Positions 10,701 to 22,752 of a stretch of DNA of 64,000 nt are shown in pieces. The stretch lies in assembly GCA_028753945.1 (NCBI GenBank), contig JAPNXP010000002.1, positions 496,001 through 560,000 of the forward strand, read 5' to 3'. The number at the start of each line of letters is the position of its first letter. Position 1 is the first letter of the stretch. The position numbers and the translations under genes are program-made. The notes beneath the pieces were generated by a model. That model was given only the letters and a program-made list of their open reading frames with translations, made no database searches and was not told the DNA's origin. The DNA is from Hexactinellida sp. DTS-2022 (lineage: Eukaryota; Porifera; Hexactinellida).

Positions 10701-13700
10701 TAATATTAACTCAGGGTTTCATCCAGGCGCGTTAATTCGGAAGTAAACTTTTCTAGGTGCGCGTAATTCGGAAGATGTCCTCATAGACTAATACAATTAG
10801 TAATTTAGATTAATACGAACGCATTGTACGGTCCCCTGGTGTTCGTACTAACGAGGTTCTACTGTAGTTATGTCAGTTAATTTCTTAGGAAATACCTTTT
10901 CCAATCTTCCTTCAGGCACTCCTCATCACAGTCCAGATTCCCGATATTCTTAAGTTCCATGAATTTCCCGATGTCCACTTTCTTCCCACTAAGGATCCCA
11001 GTGACCACGTGTGTCAGTCCTTTCTCCTTTATTCGCTTCTGAATATCCGCGTTGTCGCTGCCCAGCGGACACAGCAACTGCGAGGATTTCCGACCGCAGC
11101 TACACCGCACTGCCACCTAATTGTATAATAGCTTAATAGGTATACGTGTGTTCTATGTTCTATACAGGGGTTCTATTTAAATATAATTTAATAATTATAT
11201 TACGAATAATTTTATTGATTAAATTATTCGGTCATTCTTAGAAATACATAGTACAGTCAGGTCTGCTTATTGTGAACATCTTTTTATTATGAACAAGACC
11301 TATGGTCCCAAAGTAATAAGTAACATAGGGTATAAACACATTTTTTGGTCCCTTAAATGTTCATGACAAAATAACCTGACTGTAAAGGCGTCTCAAGATA
11401 ACTAAGGTTGAATCGAATCAAACTATACAGTTAATACATATAAAGTGTATTATATATTCCGTTGTAAATAACGCACCCATACAGTGCACAGGGTCTGCGG
11501 ACAAGCTGTTTTCCCGTGGCACACCTCTCCACACGCGTGACCACACAGCCTCCTGGCGCGATGGCACTTCTGGGCACAGGTCTCCCTCTCGGACTGGCAG
11601 CCCCCGCGGTGGCAAATCCGGGAACAGCTGTGCGACCCGCATCTCAGCTGTTTGTTGCAGGAGCGACCGCAGGAGGGATCCTTCTGGTGACAGGGGACGT
11701 TGCATAGTGCCTCCTTGCCTAGGTAGGGTAGTCAGTGACAATTTATTTATGATCAATTATTGATCATTTAATATCAGAGCTAGCAGTAATATTTGGCCCA
11801 TTTCAAGTTTTCAAAATAATAACATAGCGAATTACAGTCAAATCTCGTTATAACGAAGTGCTTGGAACCTGTAAATTCCTTCGTTATATCTCGATATTCG
11901 TTCAGATAATAAGTGATGCATTTAGCTCTCTGGGTGAAAATATCCATTTCGTTATATCCAACTAAAGTTATAACGGGAGTTCACTGTATTTCCAAAATAT
12001 ATTGGACACCTCCGATATGATGAAAATATATTTCGAGTACATAATTCTCTAATACTCATAAGTATTCAGCTTAGCAGCGCTCACCACACATGCACAGCTT
12101 GTCCACCAGGTCGGCGCAGGGGGGACAGCTCTTCTCGGAGTGGCAGTTGTGTCTCGGGGGGTGTCCGCAGGGGTGTCTGCGGGTGCACACCTTGAAGCAC
12201 TGAGGCGGGAGCGTACCGCACGGGATCGGGGGGTACATCACCTCGCCACCGCAGTGGCAGTTAAGCTCGTCGAAACCTATACATACTCCCGTCAACCAAT
12301 TGGTTTGTAGTCAGTGTATTATATAGGCATTCGTAAATACGGTGGATGCAGATTATAAGAAGATCGTCGGGAACTGCATATAATGTCCTTATAACATAAA
12401 TTATATAGGGTAAATGGCAACCGTTTTCCAACATAGTGTGCTTAAGTTATTTCCGATATCTACTGTACAGTAAAACTTCCAAAAGTGAACACCTTCAAGA
12501 AATGAACTTCAAAATATGAACACTTTTCTGGGTCATAAAATTTATCATCACTTTAGACACACGTTATGATAAATCTAGAAAAGTGAACACCTCTCAAAAG
12601 TGAACATTTTGGCTGGTCCCCAGGGTGTTCGCTTTCTGAAGTTTTACTGTACGCTCCTAATCCTGGTCTGATCCAATTTCATACGCCTAAATCACAAATT
12701 AATGTTACGGTATAGGAGAATATTCCAAATTGTCGCGCTCCTAATTAATATTCCCAAAGCATACTCCAAAGGAGCGTCTCGCGCTCCTGTATACATTCCT
12801 TATATGAACGAATAAACTGACTTGTGTTGGGACAGGGGGGACATCTGTGTGTGTGGCAGACCTCCACACACTTGTGACCGCACTGCAGTCGCTTGTTGCA
12901 GATAATGTTACACGGGTGAGATGTCCGCGTGCAACACTTGTCTGAACACCTAAACAACAAATAAATAAACAGACAATCAAACATACAAATAAATATACAA
13001 ACAAACAAATAAATAAACAGACAGACAAATAAACAAACAAACAAACAAACAAACAAACAAGTTAACAACAAACCTGTGTCTCCCACATTGCATTTTCTTG
13101 TTACACAACTTGTCGCACTTGGGTGGCTTTATAGCTTTTCCCATTTTAAGGTTTACGCACGGAACCAAGACTCTAGATTTCCCGCACTTGCACTGCACCA
13201 GCTGTTGCTTATCGCAGATGGCGCAATCTCCCAAGTGGCACTTTATGTCACACCTGTGACACTTAGGGTCCCCTAGATACGGTAGGTAGATTATGGAATG
13301 TACTGTATTACAGAATGTGAGGTGTGTATTTATTAAAGAATTTACTTATCCACCAATCATCGGCGTTTGTATTAAATAACCTGGCTAGTTTCTACCGATG
13401 GTGTTTTTTATAAACATAAAAAAACAATCGGTAGAAAGTAGCCAGGTTTTTAATACAAACGCCGATGATCGCTGGATAAGTAAATTCTTTATTAAATGTA
13501 CATACCTGGGTCGGAACATGGCAACGCCTTGTTGCAAGTGGAATGGCAAGTTGGTATCGGATCGAGGCATGATGTCCTCTCTTCTTCCTTGGCAACCAAT
13601 TTCTGTAATGGGAATGTGCCACACGGACATGTCGTTATTACGTCAGGCGCCAAATTGCAGCCCCCACACTCCCCTTCGTGACAGGGCCTCTCGCAAAGAT

Positions 13701-16700
13701 GGTTGCCACAAGAAATTTGTCTAAAAATATAAAAATCTTTAATAGACTTTTTTTAGTAAGTTTGTATATTGAGTTTGACTTGTAACTCAAAAAATAGGAC
13801 GATTCAATTTAAATTGTAAAAATACTGCTAATATAAATACGAAGTGTTATGCACATAAATAAAACAGACAATGAATTTAAGTGTGGACCGACAAGTTGGT
13901 AAAACTTGTGAGATATTCCTAAATACAATAACAACAGAAATAAACACAAATGCACAGAGCGAAGAAGCGACACAAGAAACAAATCGAAAAGGAAATAAAA
14001 TGTTTTCACTGAAGAGAATGAATGCCATTAAATTACGACCAAGTAATTACGTAAACAACAATAAAAAGAAGAAAAACTGTATTGAATGCACTCCAAAATA
14101 TGCAAAGCTATTTTGGCTCATCATTTCAATAATCGTAACATTCCTAGCCGTCATTCTTGTTGCTATACCACTCATCCTCTCCAAAATTCCCCCCCGTCCC
14201 ATTCCCCAAGCTAACAACACTCTTTGGGAAATATCAACAGAACTGACTCTAATACGCTGGTATAGAGAAATAGAGCTATTCGATATCAACTGCAGTTATG
14301 GATTTGAGTTTAACAATTATCTCTGTTTGCCCCCTTGCCATTGGCATCCGGCCGGAAAAACAGCTTTCATAGCTCAGAAAACTATTCTTATTATGGTGGA
14401 CTTAACAGGGATAATACTCTGTATTATAAGCATTAGTGCCTGGGTAATTCCATTCATTCGCTACACGGTTAATAACAGATCGGATTTTATGTCTGAAATT
14501 AACCTCAACTTACCAAGAGCCAGTTTATTCATGCAACTATTGAGCGTATCGATTCTAATACTGTTGTATGCTATAACAGACATTCCTGACCACGAATATT
14601 TATTCTGTAACTCCATTAAATCGGACCTTGGAATAGATTTCTCGTTTGTTTCCCCACACAGTGATGTTGGTATAGAGTTATACGGTGCCCTATTCCATTA
14701 CTTCACACTTTCCTACCTCCTATGGACAGTATTCTCATGGCTCAACATTATTCTAATCATATTATTTCCGTTACAAATAACGTCAAACCTCAAGCTTAAG
14801 AACTACACCTTTCTAGTTGAATTATTGGCATCCCTCCTGACTCCGTTTGTTGCTATTTTTATATCAATTAACGGTCCAGACGAGACCGGGGTATTTACAG
14901 CAGCCTACGGCCCATTACAGATCTATAGGACCATCAGTCTTATAGACCATAGTCTATACAATCTACTGTATGAATGGCCGCATTACGCATGTCTCGGTCT
15001 AATACTAATATTCAATGTTGTTATAGTGTACAAGCTAAAGTTGAAACTTATAAAGCAATCTGCTTTATCTGGTAGGAAACAGAACGTAGGGGGATTTGAA
15101 ACTCGGTTTATGATACACTCTATTGTTATCATAATACTCAACATACTCATTAACTCTACTGTGATTGCTTATAGGTTTGTAGCGTATGAGTATTATTGGA
15201 ATTTGGAAGAGATCATTGGATGTATTACTCTGGAGAGTAATATTAGTTATTCACTCGATGGAGACGTATATGGTGGAATGGCATTTGATCTGGTTAGGAA
15301 TATATCTGACTCTTTCTATAATATAGAGATACAACCTTGTAGCGATTATTTCTTGCGAAATGAAAGCGTTTACCCTTCTTTCCTTTTCATTTTGTCAACC
15401 ATTTCTCTAAGGGTTATTTGGCTGTCAGTATTCGTTGTTTTAATTCCACAATTCAACCCGAGTGTAATGTACAAGTCTCTCAAAGGATATTTCAGTGGAA
15501 ATACCCAAAGCGTGGTGTAGATATTAATTCTGACAGATTTTATTTCAGATAATTACGTTAATATTCATTTGATTGAAGTGTAATTCATCAGATAATTCGT
15601 TTTATTCGCTGTTAATATAGAATGTATTGATTCAGTGTGTTTTTGTTTGAAGTTTTATGATTAATTGTGACAGAAAATAATTAAAATATTAACTTTCAAA
15701 TGGGTTTAACAATAAATTAGCAATTAAAAGATAAAAGACAGTCCTTGTTTTTTATTAAACACAAATAAAGGGTTTGTTTCTTCAAAATAAGGGATTTTGA
15801 GATGAAAGTAATGGTGTGAGACATTTAAATTAATAAATTAGTCAACTTGTATATATATATACGTGTATAGTAGTTTAAATGATAATTAAAATAAATCGAA
15901 AAATCCTAAAATGGAGAACTCTAATAACACTGTATACGAGAATGAGCCTCAAAAAGAAGAAAATACCACAGATAATTCACAAAAAATAGATCCCATTCCT
16001 GTAAACATTTACAAACCGATGAAAAGACAATCAACTGTATTTAGCATCGTGTCAGCGGATAACGTTAAATGTATGCTAAACTTAAAGCCCAAAAAACAAC
16101 TTATATCACACAAATACAAACTATGGTTGCTACGTACCATCGCTCTGGTATGTGTTATTGCGGTTATTGTTGTTTACTTACCTCGTATTTTCTTCACAAT
16201 AAAGCTACAAAAACAGATCAAACAAAAACAGATTCCAACAAACGTCACAGCAAAGAACTTAAGTCAACCAGAGCAAATGCTCTCAGAACTAAACCTGTCT
16301 AACTTTTCCATAGAGTGTCCCCCTATGTACATATTCGTACCAGAGGACAGTTTATGTGAGCCACAATGCGGAAAATGGGCAGGATGCGGCCTAATAGGAT
16401 TCTACATTGAAAAATGTTTAATGGCAGTTTTAACCCTTGGCGCTATCATACTTGGAATATTAACTATATCATCTTGGATATTCGTTGTGAAAACTTGGAA
16501 AGTTAAACACCTGGCTATATTTTTCTGCGCGGTCCAATCTCTGATGATATCTATGTTATTGGGAGTTATCGACATCCCTGGTTACGGTTACTTCTACTGC
16601 TTAGAGCGGGACATTCCGTGGAAACAGCTGAGCGATGTTAACACACATATTCTGCTGTACGCGAGTGTGCTAACTTTCGCCGGAATATCTTTGATTCTCT

Positions 16701-19700
16701 GGCTGGCTTGCGTGTTTTTCAATATTTCCCTGTCTGTTTATCTTCCATTGAACAAGAGGATTGCAACCACAAAATTCCAAACTACCTTACTCGTTGTTGA
16801 GATCATCATTGCTTGGGTTCTCCCAATCATTTTCGCGATAATAATAAAGTTTTTGGGCTACGAAAGTGGTTTGGAAATATTGATACTTCAGCCACAGTCA
16901 GCTATGTATAAGGGCCAGCGAATTTCACACCTTTTGCTTATATTAGTTTGCATACTAATGCTCACATGCGCGATCTCAATCATATACAAAATGCTGGCAC
17001 AAAAGTTAATTCTCTCAAAGTTCACAACGAAAACAATAAAATTGACTGAAATCGAGAAGCGATACTTAGCATATGCTTGTGTGTATTTGGCTATTGCGAG
17101 TATTCGCACTGTTCTACTGGTAGCGTCAGATTTCCAACAAACAAATCTAGAAACCGATTTGAGAGAATACACAGCTTGTATCACTCTTAATTCAGAACTC
17201 TCAAATCCTCACTACGGTTATAAAGGAACGGTCTACAACTACTTCAACTTAACTGCGCAACAACCTATTTGTAGACCGCCATGTGCTATTGCACTCGATT
17301 CAATAACTATTCGCGTTGGACTGTTCGTTACATTTGCAGTCACCACTATACAGTCTCTGCCAAGTTTAGTTAAAAAGTTGTTAACTAAAAATAAAATCGT
17401 GAAAGCAATATCGGCATAGATTTGCGAAGTATTTAGATGTGTGCACGTGTGTGATTATATTAAAGATATATTTCCCTTTTTTTAACTAATAAATACATAC
17501 AAATAATGTGTTACTAATTAGTTTCTTAAAATATTAATGTATCACTCAACAAATTGTATGAATATTTATACAATAAATAAACTCGACTTTCACAGCAACT
17601 TTTTAATATTTTCTAGAATTGGGTTCTTATGGAGTTAAATACTTCAAATATTAATTTTCTTCTTGAATGTAATTAGTCAAATGACAGTCGAACACACAAT
17701 AAGTTTGTGATTAATGATTTGAGATAAAAGACCGGAATTAATTTTGTCAAATTTGAAGTGGAAAAGCAAAAAGCAAAAACCAACCAAAAACCAAGCAAAA
17801 ACCAAACTCACCACAAAAAAGTTCTATTTTATTTTAATTATTCAAATCAAAACATACATCCTAAAACATGCATTACATTTACTACAAATCAAGTTAAGAT
17901 AAACACCATAGGAAAGCAAGGGTCCAAAAGCTATACTACAATTGTTGTGAGTTAAATACTTCTCACAGACCTGATCGGATTATTTTTCCCAGCAGAGTTG
18001 GAAGTAACTGCTTTTGAAGTTCTCTTAGCCATGAGTTTATTTCTCAAAGACAGAATGGGCTGAAGTGTGGTTATGCTGAATATTATTACCCAACCACTGC
18101 GGAAGAAAATCGGTCCAAACGCGAGTACACACGGGTGTTGGCATTCCGGCACCAGTTCCCTTAGTCCCATGGGTAACAATTCGTATACAAAGTTACTACT
18201 GTTGGTTAGGGAACTGGTGGCAAACTGTGAAATAGGACTTTGTAGCGTAACACATGCGGCATACGCTGTATTCAGTTCTTCCCACTGGTAAGTAAACCCG
18301 ATCACTGCGCCATAGAAGTGACGAATGATTAGTAGAAACACGTACAATATTCCAATCGCTATAAATCGTTTCTCCAACACAGTCACTTTAACCGCATTAT
18401 GCGAGTACTTCTGTGTATTAAGAGTCACTGTTCTGATACGGTACACAATAGCAAAGAAAGTTGTTATTATTAGCCTGAACACTATGTGGTATGGAAGACC
18501 CAGGAGGAATCTTCCCTCCATATAGTAGGTCCTGGGGTGCTGGATGTGCCTCTCAAGATGGGACCGCCCACCTATGCCTATAAATACGGCAAACAATAAC
18601 ACTGGTGACCCCCAACAGAACACAACTTCAACTACAAACATTTTCCAAAAAAATGAATTTGAATTTAATATCTTTGACATTGGGAAATAAGTGACCAACG
18701 CAATGTTAATGAGAGCCAGCCACAGCCAGTTTACAAATGATAATGCCAAGAAAAACAGTAACCCGGTGTATATCTGAATATGAATACTGTACTCTGTCAC
18801 AACGGCACTCCATTGTTTATCCTCATTCGAACAATATAGGTACTTATTTCCTGGTATGTCTAGTGCTGCGAAAACTAAGCTTGAAAGGATAGCAGTGAAA
18901 ACACAGATTATTAAAGCGAAATGTTTTTTGAATTTAACTTCTTTGAATGAAATGAACCAACTGATGAGACCAAATACGCCGAATATTATTCCAGACAGAT
19001 CAAGTGCTATGAATATGAAGCGCTCTACATAATACATTACAACCCCACAACCGCTCCAGTGACCACACCTTGGCTTACAAGAGTTATCTTCGGGTACAAA
19101 TATGTACATTTGTGGACAATCTACAGACTCGTTAGAAATGTTAATGTAGGTTAGGAGGATTTCTGGTAAGGACGCGTTCGTTGCTAATTCGGTGTTGGTT
19201 GTGTTCGCGACGTTTTTGGATATTTCGAATATGAGCTGAGGCACAAGTGATAGCCATACGAAAATCACGAAAGAAATAACGAATATTTTTAACGTACATT
19301 TCTGACAGAATACAGACAAAAGAGGTTTTGACTGTTTCACATCTTCCCTTGCTATTTCAGGATTAATGATAGAAAATATAGTCGATTTCCGACGATTTTT
19401 TTCCCCATTAGTGACATTCCTTACCACGTTCACGTTGCTACGATTATCTTGATCAACTGATTGAATGCTCACACTTTCATTTTCATTCTTTTCAACCAAA
19501 ATATTTTCAAACACAATATTGGAAACTTCCATTTTGAATAAAATACTAACTCCAGGATAAATCGGTGTATATATAATTGATATCTTGTTTCATTTATACT
19601 ACGCATGATACTACACTACGCACAGGGATTATATATTCCAAAAGATTTATGTTGTAAGCTAATTGTACAGCACTCCTTTCTTGATTAATTTTGGGTCAAA

Positions 19701-22700
19701 GATTTAAATAAGAATAGTAATTACGGACATACGGACTTGATAAAGGTAATTATAATTAAGATTCGTTGGATCAATGATTAGTCGATTTCCAATAATACAA
19801 TTCTAATTAGTCACAGTTCCCTGAAATATTTAATTAGAGTATTTGTATAAAAAATTTACTTATCCACCGATCATCGGCGTTTGTTTTAAATAACTTGGCT
19901 AGTTTCTACCGATGGTGTTTTTTTTATAAACATAAAAACACCATCGGTAGAAACTAGCCAGATTTTTTAATACAAATGCCGATGATCGGTGATACCGATG
20001 ATCGGTGATACCGATGATCGCTGTATAAGTAAACTCTTGTATTAATTAGAATTTCAAGACATAAATTCGGAGGTAACAACTCTGCAAATATTAATCCTAA
20101 GAATAAGTCTATTCAATCTGTTCCAGTTCCACATTGTGTTTTCAGGCTAATAATAACTCAGTCAGGTCTGCTTATTGTGAACAACTTTTCGTCTGCTTAA
20201 TATGAATTTTTCTATTATGAACAAGCCCTATGGCCCCAATTAACTTACATAGGGATTGTATTAAGTTGAGTTCGCTTATTAGGAAGTCTCACTATTATGA
20301 ACACATTTTTGGTCCCTTTGAATGTTCATAAAAAATAACTTGACTGTACTATATTTGCTATTGTGTACCGTATCAGAACACAGACACTCAATACACAGAA
20401 GTACTCGCATAATACGGTTAAAGTGAGTATGTTGGAGAAACGATTTATAGCAATTGGAATATTGTACGTGTTTGTACTATTCATTCGTAACTTGTATGGC
20501 GCAGTAATTGGGTTTGCTTACCAGTGGTAAGAACTGATTTAACTCACATCAATTGTAATATAGCTTGTCCTATGTTTTGAAATTTCCAAAGAAATGTGAT
20601 TCAATAAACTCACCTTTAAATTTTCTTACTTTACTGATTTCACAAATAATTAATAGCTCGTGTCTAAACATATGTATAACTGAACCAATATAATTATCGC
20701 ATTAATTAACCAGCTGTGATATCTAAACAAGTCTTGTAAGGTTAAGGTTAAGAAACATCTGTGTATTATAGATAGATAGTCATAATCACGGTACCATTAT
20801 ACTAATACAATATTGGTTGATAATTAATATAGTATACTAGTGTGTTTGCAATGGCACGCTACGTGGTATGACTCAAAATATTGCTAATTAAAGATATAAC
20901 GAAGTCTCGGTATAATGAAGTGCTTGGGACCTGTAAATTCCTTCGTTATAGCCGGATAATGATTAATGCATTTAGTGCTCTGGGGGAAATCTCCATTTTG
21001 TTATAAGCGGTTATTTCGTTATAACGGGAGTTCACTGTACTTGAATCACCAATTGAACAATTATAATATTAATTGAATCTAGATAAATTCATATAATGAA
21101 TCTTAATATGTACGTATTTAGACACACCAACAACAACAACAACAATATAGTACAAATATGTTTACACACTTCTCATTAAAAAAACCTTTTAACACCTGTT
21201 ATGACGAATTTCTGAAAATAAATTTCGACAGTACGTGCTACTTATGTACTAATAATTAATAATGATTATGTTCTAATTCCACTGTTAATCTAATATATGA
21301 TAACTAAGCAGTATATAACATTGTTAATAAATATAAGAGTAGTGTGTGTTGCTATTGATATCATCCAAACAGTTAATTAATTAACCCTCTCTCTATAAGA
21401 GACACATGGATTTGAAATGTAGAAAATGGATTCAATTGTCGCTAATGGAGATATCGAACAACAGAACGAAGATTCTAAAATACACTCAGAAAGTTTGTAT
21501 AAGGATTGCAATTCGATTGGACAGCCCTCGCCGAGACGTAAATCAAGCATATTTTCTATAATTAATACTGAAAGGATCATTATACCAACTAAAAAGCCAA
21601 AACCCTGTCTCCCGATTAAATGCCAACTCCACACTCTATATTTCTTTATATTTGTGTCTATTGCAGCTATTTGGCTTTCTCTAGTCCCACTAATCGGCTA
21701 TGAGATATACACAGGTTCTCATAACAACAACATTATAAGCAACGCTTCATATTCAGAGAGACTGCTATCTCTAGTTAACCTTTCAAACCAGTCAATAGTG
21801 TGTCCGGAAATGTATATATTCGTGGCTAAACACGGTTCCTGTAAGCCTAAATGCGGTGAGTGGAGCGGGTGTGGGAGAGTAGTTAACCGCATTGAGAGAT
21901 ACCTGGTAATAAGCATGGACTGTATCGGGATGCTCGTGGGTATATTAGGCATAATTTGCTGGGCACTAAGTTATAGAGAATGGACAAGAAAACACTTCGC
22001 AATATTCATGTCAATCGTAACAGCTATTCTATGCAGTATATGGTTCGCTGTATTAGATTTCCCAGGGCCTAAATACTTGTATTGTTCAAATGAAGAGAAG
22101 GAATTTGATGCAGTTAGTATGGAAAATAGAGAACTTATACAGGTATACTCAGGGATTCTATATTTCCTAGCTTGTTCCTATCTCTTCTGGTTTAGTTTTG
22201 CAATTATTAATGTTTCTTTGCCAGCGAATTTCCCGTTGTCAGCCAGGTTACAGTCAAAATCATTTTATTGGAAATTAATCACATTTGAAACTCTCGTATC
22301 TCTTATAACGCCACTGCTTATAATAGCACTGTTCTTAGGAATTGGTGGCAAATACAATCTAGAAAATGTTCTCCAACATCCGAGTTACGATCAGTCCATG
22401 GAAAGATTCATTAACTTAATTCCCTTCTTCACTCTGTACAGGGTAATAATAACGACTTTCTTAGTGATTCTGTACAGAGTTCGCTCGCTTAGTCTCAAAT
22501 CTCAGAAATACTCTACGGAACCTGTTAGAATAAGTGGTCTCGAGCGACGGTTCATAACAATCGGAATTCTGCTTATAAGTGTTATATTTCTGCGGACTTT
22601 CTACAGCGCTTGGCAAGGCTCCAACACAAAATGGGACGAACAGAATATAGAATATGCGGCCTGCATAACTTTACACAGTAGAATAAACGCCCCTCCTTAC

Positions 22701-22713
22701 TCAAACACCTCTC

Positions 22714-22752
<39 letters not shown>

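Larger units (their letters stand above)
4776..10895 (-). other. NFX1 intron 14 (repeat-filled)
   Basis: A 6.1-kb intron, donor GTATTT, acceptor TTAATAG. It holds a G/C-run repeat, the long-TIR element, a hAT-like MITE and a family-1 fragment, and no gene that I can support. Confidence 0.75.

Noticed and set aside
12741-13086. Phe/Val/Cys/Leu-rich ORFs on the minus strand
   Set aside because: Translation of an AAAC/AAAT simple repeat that reads into true NFX1 exons; only the exon parts were kept.
4466-13720. Treating the NFX1 C-terminal exons as a separate gene
   Set aside because: The finger order continues without gap or repeat from exons 6-8 to exons 9-15 and splice phases match across the 11.5-kb intron.
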